Positions 15,301-30,300 of a DNA stretch of 64,000 bases are shown here, in pieces; the stretch's first letter is position 1; each line of letters starts with the position of its first letter. The notes below the pieces were generated by a model, which had not been told where the DNA came from, searched no databases, and was given only the letters and a program-made list of their open reading frames with translations. The stretch is from Echinococcus granulosus (Eukaryota; Platyhelminthes; Cestoda; Cyclophyllidea; Taeniidae), in contig NW_020170470.1 of NCBI RefSeq assembly GCF_000524195.1, forward strand, positions 247,847 through 311,846, given 5' to 3'. Both the position numbers and the translations under genes were made by a program.

Positions 15301-18300
15301 TTTTTGCGATCAAATCCTTTGGTAGTATTTGCTGGGTACTGCACATGTAGGTTTATAGAGTTTAATGTGTGTTTGTGAATGAAATACCTTTCGCTTGCAA
15401 TGCGAAATTCGATTTCGAGAAAGCTGTCGGGCATTTTCGTGAGTACCTTGTAAAAAACTCCTCACTTTTAAATCTGGGCTTGAAAATGGAACAATTACTT
15501 TGATCTTTTTCTCATTATTTACGTGTCCTCTCGTTCGAGTTCTACATTCTCCTGAGTGTAGACTTGAAAGTAAATAGCTGCTCAGCTTGGTGCAATCGAC
15601 GCCACCCCTCCATTTCTTTCTAGCTAGTCGTGTTTTTCGGGATTTTAACTCTAGGATTTTTGAGCCCTAAGCTTTGGTCGAAAATGCTTATTTCAAAGAC
15701 TCGATGTATTGTGGAGTACTCTCTTGATTGCACGTATGGCAGTCAATTTATGTTGTTTTGTCTTTCTTGTTATATGCACCTGTTGATTCGCTCTGGTTTT
15801 TATGTCATCTTTCGGCTCCCTCCCGCTTTATCTTAACGGCGATTGACAGCTGCCGCCATCTATCTGCTAACTGTATCACTTACTCCTTTCCGATGCGTGC
15901 ACCCGTGCCTACGTGTATGCGTATCGTGGTTTTAGTGGATGCAGGTGGACCTTTCGCGCAGAGGAAATTTGGCAGATTCATTTTGTTTGCTTTTTTTTCA
16001 TTATAATTCATCTCAATACTGTGATAAATGTTCCTTGGTTTCTCTCCCTTGATCAAACCAACAGCTGCGCTTAGAAGTTTGCATAAGCAAACTCGATTGA
16101 ACTTGTTATCATTTATCTATATCATGTCAACTTGGCTGCCAGATATGAATACCTCAATTTCGGCTGTTGATTATTCTTTGACACTGGTATATCCTTCTTC
16201 TCTTCTCACAGATGTGTAAAGTTGCCCACACCGAGTTGCGAAAACTCGCAGTGGACGCTATCATTCTGCTTATCAAAAGGGTCATTATTGTCACAACACC
16301 GACGTCGAATTTCTGGAATAACGCGGTAGGTCTCTGTGGGTATCTCCTTCACAAACATATTAGTGGCCATTGTATCCTCAACGTCACCCCTTCATCATTA
16401 CGAAATCGAGCACAAACAAGATATTTCGCATGGATTATGGCCATCATTCGTTGCTTTCATTCTACAACATTGCATCTACCTCTTGTTATTTGTTATTAGT
16501 CTTGCAATGTTTTGTTAAAATCCTCATGGTATTGTTTCATTTTAGGAATTGACTCAACTCGTTTTGGAACCCCTGACACAGCTGACGGACATTAATTTCG
16601 ACGATGTTCAGGAGAAGCAGTTGCAATGCGTTCAGTACCTCCTCAATTGCTATGGTGATGAGATTAATGGAGGCTGGCTTCGATTCATCAATATTATCGG
16701 ATCAATCAGTCAATCAGATAGGTAGGCTTTGATTGTCAATTGCTTTTATTTTTTCTCGATGCGGTAAATATCATCTGTTGCGTTTACACCCATCTTACAC
16801 ACGCCGCACCCAAGCAAAACTTGATGCAGCAGTTGAAATGGCCTAGTAGAAATTTTATCACGAAGAGCTTTTGGTTTCTCCTTAGCAGTTGTGCAGATAA
16901 GCCCTCTCTTCATTAAGCAGCTGTAACCTTTCCATTTTAGTGTTGACACCTTTTGAAATCTTATTTACACTGCTTTTTGGCATTCCAATTGCACTTAATT
17001 CGTGAAAGATTGGTTTTGATATTTTCCCTACATAATGTGCGACCTAATGTCCGCAATTATGATTTCGATGTGCTCCTGAGAGTCGAGAGCGCAAATCCAG
17101 AATCGGTTATTGCTATTGTTAATTTGTTTTGTGAAATATGATCTAACTTTTTTCATTTCAGTGACAAGCATATTCGCTCAGCATTTCAGTGTTTTCAACT
17201 CGTTGTGACAGACTATCTGCCTACACTGGGTCTGGATTGCTACCCAGCGTGCGTGGACACTGCAGCCAAGTTTGGTCACCAAGAGCACGATCTGAACATT
17301 GCGTTAGCAGCTGTTGGCTCACTGGTATGTGCTAGCTATAGCGACTATCCGTTCTTTTTAATGGAGCGCAAGGTAACGCTAGCCGGAGTGGTCTCAAACA
17401 TCAATACACACGTTTTTCTCACTACTGCATGTAGCCTTCGATGTATCGACTTACCTCGGTTAGCAACAACTAGGACGACCTGAATACAGTTCAATTCTAT
17501 TAAGTATTTGTCTGCATTTCATGGTGATGGAATCCTCTCTGATAGAAAGAAATCTGACACCCTTCTTTTGTAAATTTGTCTCATCATCAAGATGTGATGC
17601 ACTCTGCCATGGTTGTATTTTTTTCGATGATATCGGAATTTTAGAGCAGTTAAAGGACAGTCTCACGCCATTTCGCTCCCTATTCCACCTGGGTGCGCTA
17701 TTGTTCCGGCTATGTAAAGTGCGTCTGCAAAAATCGTTTTGTAGTCAAAATCGATTCTGGTGCTGTTTGGATTTCATTTTGCTAGTCAATGGGTTTTATT
17801 ATTATTTTCAAAAGGGGATGTGCAATTTGGATTGGAAAGTTTATTCAATTCCGCCTGTCGTCCGCGACAGCTGGTGTGGAACTCATGGAGTGCGCAGTTT
17901 GGTGATGTCCGCGACTTTTTCCACTGACATGCGCAAGCATGCCATGTGGTCGCACAAACATACTGACCCTAAAAATCAGGTTATCTATTTTCAACCCTTT
18001 GTTAAAATGGACTACTCTCTGATCACCTCCTTTTCAAAAGATTTTCTTATTACATCCTTAAAGTAGCGCCAGCATATATTTCCTCTATTTTTGTGATTAC
18101 TGAATGTACTGGTGAGAACTCGATTCCTTGCATCTCTGGGGTTTTAATTTATGTACAATTAATATTAATCAAACCTTGAAAATAGTCTTCCCCCGTTTTA
18201 GCGGTTTTACGCTATTTTCCTGACAACTGTTAAATTGCTTTTTGAAATTGTGATTTGTTAATCATGTTGGTTTCTTGACATTGTACAGAGCTGGTACCTG

Positions 18301-21300
18301 ACCCTCACACAAAGGGAAAAGGCGAATGGACCAGTTGATGTAAATTATCGATGGGTTCGTTTCTGAACTGCTCCCACTTAACATATAGATGCGTGCTGTT
18401 CCCTTCCTCCTGTCACTGGGTGTGATTGAAATATATTTACCTCGTTAAGTGCACAACTTTTACCAAACTGCTGTGGCTTATGCAGTCATTCGTTTAGCAA
18501 ATAGTAGACCCCATTATGGCTTCTCCAAAAGCTGACGTATTGCTAGCATCACTTAGAAGTATTAATGTTACTTTACTGATGTGAACAGCTCATGGTAAAG
18601 TACCCCTTGAGGTTTTAATCCATAAACTTTATTTGCAGAATAATCTTCACAGACGAGTCTAGTTTGATTGGCTGCTTGGATATTGGAAAACTTACCGAGT
18701 CAGTTGAACGCACAGCTTAAACTATCACTTCTCACACATTGCCACAAAAGCCATGCAGAAGTTCCGTCCAATCGTAATAGAAAATTAGGACTTGCTTTTT
18801 TTCTATTTTCAACCGTTTAAAGGTTCAGAAACCAATGATGCGTTTTGTTGTAGGACCTCACCTCTGGTGATTCTATTGGCTCTTTTATCGTCGAACATTC
18901 ATTAGCTTTTTTTTCAAATTAACCTGCAATGAATTCTGATTATCAGTGATAAACCATACTTTTCGTACTTTTGTTGGAATACAAAGGAATACCTTATAGC
19001 AATTTTGGGATGTATTAATTTCATAATATCTGTCCGATGTAAATCTTGATACATGAGGATGGCAACGATTTTTGATCCGTATCACTTTCAGGTCCTGTGA
19101 CTTGTGAACTCTTGACAATTATTCTAAGGCAATTTTCGTCTTTATCTACTAGGAAGCTAGAATGGTTCTAACGTTTATTGTGATACTTTCTGAGTACCAA
19201 TTATATTCTAACTACTTATCAAATTGCGTCATTTTCGCTATTAACCTGTTTCGGAGGCGTCGAAAACGAGACCGGGTATAACTAGGGGGCTGTTAAAAAT
19301 ACGATTCTAGCCTACGTGCAACTGCATTTCTGTTTTACGCTGTAGTTGCCATATTTTGCAAAGCTTTTGTCTAATACACCGACCATTCTACTAGTTGAAG
19401 CCGATTACAGAGGATACAAATTGTATGCTAATCATGACTTGATTGATACCGTTTACTGTTTGAATTTGTGCATGAATTGATTCCAATTTGAGGGCTAGAA
19501 TTGAGATCCGTTGTTGCCCCATGTAAGAGGCCTCTAACCAACTTCGACGTCGCCTGAACATTGTAAGGAAGCACCCTTTATGCAAAGATAGAGACTGTTG
19601 CTTTCGTCTATTGGAAACGTATGATTTTCTTCGATGAAATGAACGTTAGGAATTTCTCTGCAATAAGTTTATTAAGTGCTATGCAGTCTAATTTCCCGCC
19701 ATTTGGGGAAATTTCTTGCCTAAATAAATTTGTGCACTAACTGGCGACACTACTACCTACATCTCGCATTGACCTTGATCGTCTATCCAGTCCCATCTTA
19801 TTTGCACGTGGTAAAAACCGCTTTTCCTATTTTCCCTATTATAATATCGATAGTCACTCTAATTTGGTCACATCAGTTTAAGGTGTCGGAAGCCATAGTA
19901 TTTGTCGTGACTTGATTTTCTTTTTTTCCGTTTTCGATGTTTCCCTGACTTTTCTCCTGATTTTTGGGTTGTGCTATTCTTTAGGAAGCACGAGTACCAG
20001 TTCTTCAGAGGACACCTAATCAAATGGCTCTAATATCATTTGATTTACGTTTGGGGGTGTTTTTTATTCTACGACCCTCTAAATAGTTAAATCACTAACT
20101 ACTACGATTAGATTGCGCCTGTATTGGTTACTCAAAGAATAGATCGGACTCGTCTTGTGCTTTCATCTTCACTCTTGCAGGATGTGGTGAGCCCTAGCTC
20201 AATAAATCAAAAATACTCAGAGCTTGAGACGTTGGATGGAGAGGCCTTTAATTTCCATTCTGAGTAAACACAGGAATGTCGCTCGATCTGAATTCATGTT
20301 ACGTTTGCATTGTATATAAATATTTCGCAGTCTCAAAAAATAGTAATTTATGCTTACTTATGCAGTTTATTAGCTCTTATCTATGTGCACTATCTGCAAT
20401 TGCGAGTCAAATTTTTCGTCACATTTTAAATTCAGATTTCTCTTATCATTCTGACCAATCCAAAGGCACCACGCACTCTCATAATGATATCTTCTTCTGA
20501 TCAGTCCATATTGTTTAGGAAGAAAAATGACAAATTTGCTAATTTTGAGGAAATTTGTCAAATTTCTACTTTTCTTGCTATTTTCGACCTATATAGCGTA
20601 CCATATGGGGCAAGAGGAGGTAGTAAGTTTTCGCAACAGTATTTCATATTCTAAACTCTGTTTTTAAGGCTAATAACCACTCAATCAACTTTAAAAGTTT
20701 AGTCCTTCCAGGATACACTTGATTAGAATCAGAATCATATATTTTTTGGAAGAGGTACACTGCTTATGAAATGCATTGGTTATGTTTTCTGCATGGATCG
20801 AATAACCACATCCATGGTATCTTTGTGGGACGCATCTGGCAAAAGTAAAGCTTGATTATTACTCTAGCTGATTACTGAATAAATCCACAACAAAATTTCA
20901 CAACGTCTTTACTTCTGTGGTATTTCAGTCCTTACTTTTTCACAGGCACAAAACAGCTGCTAATGTGAAGCCAAATGTCAGTGGTGCTACTTTCACTAGT
21001 ATCTAGGCGGTTGCCAAATTGTAAATTGCTTGTATGTTTCTAATTTTGTTCACTAATGTTATTCCTAACAGGCTCTCCGATTGTCAGCCTTTTTGAAGGT
21101 TCATAATACATTATTATTAAAATTGTTTTTGAGATAGAATCGGGCTTGCGGATGATAAAAAGCCTACAAAAATATGTTGGTACTTTTTATCGGGGCTTTT
21201 TATTCATATTTGGTCGCCATAACACACGTCCTCATTTGAAGATAGGTTTTAATATTTCAATTCCATGAACTTGGTTTTATTAGTTTCGGTAATCTTCCTT

Positions 21301-24300
21301 CAAACTGGCAGTCGATTGATTTGAGTCTTGAGACCTGATGGTAGCACTGATAAGCTTATTTCATTCATCTTATTGAAAACACAAATGTTTTAATTTGCAA
21401 AACTTTTTCGAGAGTGTGAAGGAAATCTATTATCAAAATTCTTCGACTTCAGGCGTTCGCACGCTTTTGTGCATCTTTCGGCAGCATCACCTACCTCTAT
21501 CCCTTGTTCTTTTTACTAGTCAATCGGAACGACTAATGGTAGTCAATGGAATCTATTGAATTGGATCCTTTTTACGCCGACAATGGGCTTCAGCCATGCA
21601 AAATAAATATTGTTATTTAATGAGAAGGGTCATTTGGTAATAAAAGTCCTGTTATCAGGCTTTCGTGCTTTGTATATCTTTTATCGCACTAGTGGCGTTA
21701 CTACTTTGTCTCTTATGTATGGTTCCTTTGGAAACTAATTCTTGAGTGGTTAGCGTGATCACTACTGGAAAATATTAAGATTTCTCTAATATACTCAAAA
21801 AGTGTACTGATGTCTCACGTTCCTCGGTATTGTTGCGATATCCTGATGCAACTAGCGTTTCATCTTACGCTGCCATTAGCGAAAAACTTATATTTGTATG
21901 ATGGCTTTAACACTCCGTAATTTTGTAAATTGCTGAGTTATTTTTGACTAAAGGCTTTTTTGACCTATCAGATCATGAAATAGAAAGAAGTCGCCTGAGA
22001 ATAACCTGAAGATGCCCCTTCAGGTTTGGGGAAAAGTGCTGACAAATGTTGCAAAGGGATTAAGAGCGATTAGAAACTCAAATTCACTGTTTTGGCGTGC
22101 TGGTCGCAAGGATTACCCTTGTCGCGTCCGCTTCAACTTCGTGAAATTGAGGCACCGCTTAGTCGCCAGCGCCCAACTACTGATTGTGCTATGGCATTGT
22201 TCCGTGGTCGAGGAAATGCATTGTTTTCTATTAGAGATTTCATCTAGTTCTGTCTTTTTTTACCTTTTGTCGTGACCGAATAGTTTTATATTTGACTTTG
22301 TGAGTAAATGTTAATTATCGGTAAAATTGTCCATTTAGAGCCTCGCTAAAACGATTGCTCTCATTTTTTTCTTTCCTTTTGCTCGACGCCTTAGTGATGC
22401 TAAATCAGTTTTCATGAATCAATTTATGGCACAGAATTTCGGCGATTTTGCATAACAACCTCATAGGTACGAATACTAAGAGACCAACCAAAAGTTTAGT
22501 TGTACGACCTTTAAATGCAGTTAGCGTGACTGGGAAGGGACTTTAACCTTACATGCACTTTGGCCTACGTAACATTGTGTCAACATTCTAGTCTGGTAAC
22601 TATGCTTTAAGTGTCGAATTGATTCTTTCTAAGTGGGATCATTGTCCTCCCGCTACTTTCCAAATCATCTGTTTGTATTTATTCTTATGGCATTTATATA
22701 GCACTTCATCAAACGCATAATCCTTTTCTCACTACCTAATGGTTTCGTCTTATAAATATCATCTTGAACCATTCGATTACAATTTCTATAGTTTGATCCG
22801 ATACAAAATTTCTCATCGCTTTCTATGCTTTAATAAAACAAACCGTTTTATTAGATATTGTTTTTTTGCATCGCTAAGGTTTCCGACTGCTTTTTAACCT
22901 TTGCTTTGTCAAAGTCTCGGAGAAAATTTTCTGATAGCATCACTGTCACTAGTTTATTTTTAATCAGGCCATCTTTCAATGACTCCCTCCAGGTTTTATG
23001 CTAGCCATACTCCCCACTCGCATTCCTAATCCAAGAACACTTCTTATTTTACTAACTCATGAGATTTTTACCACCAAGCAAGCGTGACAAGTATAAACTG
23101 AGGATTTTTAATAGTGTTCTTTCATTTTTGACCAATGCACTTTCTCCTCTGTGTATGTGCGGTCGTGAATTGCAGCTTCATTTGACGGACTTTCTGTTCC
23201 AACGCGAACGCTCGACTCCGGAGGAAGCGAGACAGATCGAACCATTGTGGGTGACGGTCTTCCGTCACTTCTCCACCCTCGTGCGCGACCGAAGGCCTGC
23301 AATGCGAAAGTCGGCCAGTCAGACCCTCTTCAACGCCATTGAATGTCACAGTGCCCAATTCGTTCAGGACACGTGGTTTGAACTCCTCTGGACGGTAAAC
23401 GCCCCTTCTCTTCCCGCAGTGCTCGCTCCAGTTACCAGTTTCGTGCTCTTGCCTGTGTCCAAGGCCTTTTTTTAACGATAACGTTCTCTTTTTTATGACC
23501 GTGTCACCCCATAGAGTAATAAATATTGACGTTAGTTTTCATGTCTTTCTACAATAAGCGTTAAACTCAATCATTTCTTATCTCTTTTTGATCTACGCCA
23601 TTTCAAAAGCTTCTAATAGACAGTTTTTCTCAAGAAATCCAGCAATAATTATAAATATTGAATGGTCTTTCGTTTTTCTGAAGATCATTTTAGTATTCTC
23701 ATAACAACTTCGTTTTGCATCTACTTTCAGGGGCTATTTTCGTTTCGACTACATTTTATCTGCCTCCTTTCAAGTGTCCCCTGCTTTTCTAGCCTCTAAA
23801 CCCTTTTTTACTGCACACCCGGTTTCTAAAGACTTGCAGCATTTACTATCATGGTTTTTGTGGATTCATCCTTATCTTGGTGGGATAAGTCCGACCTCAC
23901 TGCGGGTACTAACTTATATACATAATGTGTCAGTATTAAGTTCATTTTCGGACATTATTCCTTCCTCTGCCATCCTTAGAATGATTCTCGTTTATCCTGT
24001 AAAATATTCTCCACAAATGCTCTCTCCATAACTACTGCAATAATCCCTGTAACTACTGCTAGAGATAGGCATAGAACTAATTGAAATTTTAATATTCAGA
24101 GTTTGTTAAAATGGAAGCATTTCAACTCATCCTGGCGGCTTGTATGCGGTGCGTTGTAGGTTTTCTTTCCGCTACTCTCGGACGTGCAGGATCACTGTGC
24201 AAACGCACCGATGGAGCGGGAGGGCCGCAGCGGCAACCTCCTCGTGCACCACTCTCGCGACACCGCGGCAAAGCAGTGGGCCGAGACCGTGGTGTTAACC

Positions 24301-27300
24301 CTTTCCGGCGTCGCGCGCTGCTTCGTTTCCAAGCAGTCACAGCTCGTCTCTCTTAGTGAGTGCATCCACTTGCCGTCAATAAACACCCCACCTCTCCTTA
24401 TTGAGATTCGAATCATAATGGGTCCGTAGGAATGTTTTGTGTCCCTATGAAGCCCAATCATGGGCGAGGAGAGTCAGAGCCGCAGAGAAAGTAACGTCGT
24501 TCTCTCGGGTAGTCCCCAAGTACGCTTGAGGAACATTAGCTCACGCACCGAGTGTATAGCCAGGCATTGGTCATTGGTGAGGGGTTGGTAACGCATTACT
24601 CAGATGGGTGCTCACGCGTCTGATTGGTTTTCTTGACTTATTGATAGCACTGTGTCAGCCATTAACGTACGGACTGCTGCTTTAGCTCGCAAAGGTCGAC
24701 TTTTTTCTACATTAATACTTTTAATCGGAATGCTAATGCTGGCATCCTTCGTACATTATTATCGGCACAATTGAAGCGGCTTCCAAAATATAACAGATTG
24801 GTTGAATATCTTCATTACCTATCCAGATTTATGGTTTAGTACCAAACCAGTCAATGATAGGCCATCAGTTCAAAATGTTGCTCAGGTCAGTCCCATGCAC
24901 CACATCACTCGTTTGAGCAAAATTTGAAAAAACGTAATTGATACAGCTCATGAACCACATACTTGAGGTGTTTTGGTAAAACCATGTATCATCAATTTCC
25001 TCTCTCTCGCTCCCTCTATCCTCATGGTATGATCCTCTGAAATTCCTGATTGACCTTCCATTCTTCCATTTCGACGCAAATTTACTGTAGCTCAATTATC
25101 TACCTTACACTTCTTTTACAGCACTAATTTCCTTCCACTTTGAAGTGTATTTTTGGTTCGTTTATCGGATCTCTGGTGATTTGAGCTTTTTAACACAATT
25201 GTCGAGACGTCCGAAATTTCATTGATCCAAAGCGTGGGCGCTTGGTGGTTAATATGATCATGCCTATTCGCCGACCGGCTCTCGTCTTTGCACCCAGCAC
25301 TCGCTCGTTCCCTTCTCCTTCAGCCGTTTGCCAAATAAGACCATTTCTTTTGCATTCTTCTCTCTTTCGGCATAGCTAATCTCGCTTTATCACTGTTAGA
25401 AATTTTTCCCTCTATTTTTAGTGGTTCAATTTTCGGGATATCGCTCCCGTAACTATTTGCAGTCATTGCTGTGAAAAAATTAAGAGTACAAGCATATCTG
25501 ATTTTACTGTGGCAATGCCAGCATAGTCAAAAAGCACAGGAATAAAATTTTTACTGAGTCCGATAATCAAGCGGTTTACCATCACTTCACTGTTTTTCAG
25601 AGCTTCGGTCTTTGAGCTCAAGACTGTGACAAGTAGGATTCTAGAAATGGCAGTTTTTTGGTTCACCGTGCCTTTCTGTAATTAAGAGAAGCAAGATTTC
25701 ACTTAGCTGGATGTTTTTTAGCTTTAATTCGAGGCTTTTGAGTTTAGAAAAATGGTCTTTATGAAAGCGGGGGAAGTTTCATTGTTCTATAGTTCGGAAT
25801 TTCTCCAAAAATGTGAAGTTATTGCTTTGCTCATTAGGTCGTGCGGAAATCCACTAATTCTGTTCCAGAATAAAAATAGCGCCATTTTATCGGTGTGCTC
25901 CGAAATGAACCTTGTCAACGGTAAAGGTCACCTCACTCCATGTTAGTCCAAAGCCGCACACTCGGTAGAACTACTGTTCTCGTATGATCTACTCGCTGAG
26001 GCTATTTTACATTATTAGTCCATGCTTCACCTAGTGTCGTGTAAAGTAGATTATTATATTAGTTCTGTGCGAAGCGACGAGTTCCAATGAGCAATTCCAA
26101 ATCTATTTTTATTCTATATAGATAACTACGTCACTGTTTTGCATATTCCTGCAGCAATTCCTTAGGAAGCAGTGTAACAGCTCGTAAATGGTGTGACACC
26201 CTAAGACTTTGTATATATTTTGCGCAATCGGGTGCATATGCCCATCACAAAATTGACTGGTTCAGCTATTCTTAGTGTCTTGCACTCATCGCCTCCCGCA
26301 ATCTTCAGCATTGAACTATAAAGCTAATGGTTAAGATGTACTTAAATTGTTAGCCACTCTCTGCTTGCATGCATAGATTTGAGAACACGAAAAATGATAT
26401 ATGGGCTTTGATAGAAACACTTTCCTGTATGTGCGCTCAATCTCTGTTTACTGGACGCAAAGCTAATTTTAGAGTTTAACGTGAGAATCGGAGGTCTGTT
26501 TATCTGAATTACTTATAAAGAATCGAATTCCAAAAAGTTAAGCTTAAAGCATTTTGAACAACGGAAAATCACCAATTTTGTTGGCATCAGGGTTTTTCTC
26601 TCATCGTTAAGGTTAAATGAGAAGTTGTTTTCTTAAAAGGGGCCCTCACAAATGCGTTAAATGAGCAAACAGCTTAGGTGTTATTTGATCTGGTTCAAGT
26701 TAACCCCAATGCTGCTGCTTGAATGTGAGCNNNNNNNNNNNNNNNNNNNNNNNNNNNNNNNNNNNNNNNNNNNNNNNNNNNNNNNNNNNNNNNNNNNNNN
26801 NNNNNNNNNNNNNNNNNNNNNNNNNNNNNNGGACCACTCGTGTAACCTGGGGGCACCTAAATATTAATGCTTCTGCTTTTTGAGATTTTTCAAATGACTC
26901 TTAGGTACCTGTAGCTCTGGATACTCACTAAACACTTTTTTGTTTATTTTCGAGATAATGATTTTAGTATAACATTCAATTTGCTTTGGCCATTAAGAAC
27001 CTGCTACTACTTCCGTGCCCCTATGCGTCTGTTACTTGGCTTTTCACGGCGTTAAAGTCGACTTCTTTAGCCAGACCGTGAGTAACGATCCGTTCGCGTG
27101 AAGTACTCTCTGAAAGGTGTTGTATTTGTAACCGCACTTTATTATTACGATGCGTTGAATGCAAAGGTAGGCCTCACAGCAAGCAGATGTTGCCATCACC
27201 GACTTCCAAAATGCAGCCACATCACTTGCACGTTCAAAGATTGTGTACAATATCCATCTATCCGCTTTTGTTACGCCGGAGCTACTTAATAATTTTCCTG

Positions 27301-30300
27301 TTAAGTACAATTGTTTGTATTTCCCCGTTAATATAACCAAAACAGTGCAATACCTGAGTTACTTCGCGTCCTTTTAATGCCGTTGAAATGGGGCATTTGG
27401 ACGTAAAATTCCATTTTATGCAACAATCTTTCATCGCAAAATCCCACTTTTATTCTGCTGAATTTCTCCTCCGTCTGACTGAATCTTTCCTTCTTCACCC
27501 ATGCAAAATCGTTTAGGTCAGTGCAATCAAACAATTCTCTCATGGGCAAACATGTTTGCTGCTATTGGCTGCAGGTTTCTTTTCTCTGGTTTCCTTTAAT
27601 ACATGGACTCTTATGATATAGCTCTTTTGTTTCTAAAACAATGAAATAAGTGGGGCCAACAGAATAATTGTATGCTTTGAATTTTAGCTGGAAAACAAAT
27701 GCCCTTCCATTGTATTGTACTTGCAAAGGCTTAAATGTATATATCCGCCAATTCTTCCTCTACTTGGTGGATTGACCTTGAACACAATTGTTTCATGTGG
27801 TTATTTTTTATGCCTAACATCAACCGCGACTTCTCGACTTCAGGTTTTTGTACTTTCGCCATTCCTCAGATGAATAGTTCATATTCTTTTGCTTATTCAG
27901 GGATGTTTGAAGTAAGTGCTTATTTTTGTTCCCAAAAGTGGATCATTGAGAAGGTCTCCGATCCCAGAGAACTTTTCACTTCCAAGTTTTAGCAACTATA
28001 TTTCTAGAGGATTCGAATTTCCTTTGGTATCGAATTCCGCCACATTGTTATGTGGTAACTCTTCCTTTGTCGTCAAGATCATTTCAAGAGAAATGCACGA
28101 GAGCTGTGGCTACCAGCTATGCTCTGAACTAAGGCAACAAAGGCCTCTGCTCTGAAGTTTCATCATGCTCATGAGCAGTTAGTTGAATCTGTCTTACCGA
28201 TACATCTTTATTCGTTCTGTTTTGTGGTCTGCTTTTTTCTTTCCCCGTATGTGCCTATGAAAGGCGATTGGGTACATCAATCATAGCCCTCATGATTGTG
28301 GCCATGGCATTTGTCATTTTAAATCGAATTCATTATTCGCTGTGGGTTAATGTTCATGCGTTTTCTACGTTAGTCCTAGTGTTCGCGCTTTTGAATGGTC
28401 TGTTTACCGTAATCCGCGAGATTCGCATGAGAATGTTAGAATCCAAAGTAAAATGAGGTAATTTGGAAAAATGGCCAAAGGCGTTTCTTGCGACCCCTAT
28501 TACCAATCTGCTTCCATCTATGTAGAATTCAAATGAATGTGATTTGCGGTGATACAAATTTGGTCGTTATAGGCTCAAATCCTCGAAATTGACTTAGATG
28601 TTTATTTTCGTAGTAAATTTATTAACCTTTAATCCATAATTTATGCTAACGACTTTAGTTCAATTCAGGATCGCCTAAACCCAGTATATGCTTCATTTAT
28701 AAAGTCCCGGCTAATATTGCCATAGTTTACCGTATCTCCTGAGAACCCTTCCCTTTGAAAAACTGTAAAACGCTTTGTGGGCATTTCCATCGCCTGTAGT
28801 TATGCTGGTACTTATGTCTTCCATCTTTGATTTTGGGATAACACTGTGATTACAGCACGTCTGGTTGTCGTGTTTAGTTAAGAAATTCATAATTCAATAC
28901 AGAATAAGCCTTTTGATGTTTGCGTTTAATCTAGACTAATTTACAAAATGATTCTCGGTGAGTGATATGAATAGCGAATTGTGACCCAATATCGCACCAC
29001 CTTTCAAGCATTCACATCAAAGTTGTTTTAGTTTCCTTTATTCTGTCGGATTTCTACGCGTTGTGTACCTAGCTTTTAGTTACCCTTATTCCATTCGTTG
29101 ATGGCTATTGTTCTAATATTCCTTTAGATAGGTTTTTCGAAATCTGGGAACGGTTGCTCTCAAACGCTGAACGGGCTGTCCTCACGCCGAATTCGGAGAT
29201 CGCCCAGAATGCCCTTTCGACCCTGAGGATCTTGCTGGATTTCGATACCTCACAGTGTGCGATTGACAAATCAACGGCCACGTGGTTGGCTTTTTGGCGA
29301 ACTTGGGTATCCATTGGAGGTCAATTCATTGATTTCTTCTCCGCCAGCAACTCCTCTGAGGACATTACGAAAAACGAAGCTTTCCAATCGCAAAACACAA
29401 CGCTACAAAAGCCTGTATGCCTCACTCGGGTTAACGCGGATTGCTTTCTCTGCATGTGTATGCTGATTACTATGGGGTTTTAGCTTTCACTGTTTGCTTT
29501 TCTTTCCGAGGAGAAAGTTATTTAAGGACAGGAAGTAGGACTTTAATAAGTGCTGTGGAATGTGATTTCGTGTAGCTCAATTTATGAACGATTAGGTAAC
29601 AGAACCTGTATTGACTAACCATACTTCGTCAGACAAATTTAGAATGAGTTCGTTTGACTTTATGCGTGATTTTCTCACAGTTTACTTTCTCATGACTTAG
29701 TAAAACTTCGTGCAGTGTTATTATATGATTATTTGCATTGCAGCTATGTCCAAACTGCCATATCTGTGTGGTTCCGAGACTTCTTTTGTCGATGTAGACG
29801 TGTCAGATCTCTTCAACCTTCGTGTGTCTATTTTAGAATTTGATACTATCAACCTCCAGAAGTTTGCCGAAATATATTTATGGACTTCCTTCTCTTCTTC
29901 CACTCACTTGTGCCTGCTCCCTATCATTAGAGGATCTGATTTCTGCCATTTGCAACTTATTAAGCATTCACTAATAACCATTGATGAACTATTCATTCTT
30001 ACTCTGTCTCTAAGTGCTGCTACGGCCATAATATCTTTATAAGTGGATAAACAACCAAACTTGTAAATGTTTCACCCCAACGGTTGGGCGGGTAACTAAT
30101 GGGTATTCATGCAGCTTCAAGTAGCAACAACGTAAAATCACTTGATATTCAAGGGACCAAATTATGCTCCCCCCAATCCTTTTATAGGCCGCATGCACCT
30201 TCGGTCCCGATTTCTTCGCCCTCTTCTTCGATCTATTTCCTCCTCTGTTTCCAAGGGTTCAGCAGAACTTCAATGGTGCCTTCTTCGCAGAGTTTAGCAA

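Larger units (their letters stand above)
9480..16211 (+). other. MON2 intron hosting an antisense GPCR and a repeat
   Basis: The longest MON2 intron here, 6.7 kb. It contains the minus-strand receptor at 13055-14221, a GC-rich repeat copy near 10.0 kb and a 170-codon plus-strand ORF at 12354-12866 that is not recognised. The remainder is T-rich intron. Confidence 0.8.
24356..29127 (+). other. MON2 intron with repeat copy B and an assembly gap
   Basis: A 4.8-kb intron holding a reversed repeat copy at 24514-24616, a 100-N gap at 26731-26830 and a short hydrophobic ORF near 28241-28456. Nothing else recognisable. Confidence 0.75.

Noticed and set aside
24111..24461. Several overlapping ORFs on both strands
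   Set aside because: They are shadows of the GC-rich MON2 exon i, whose frame carries NLLVHHSRDTA.
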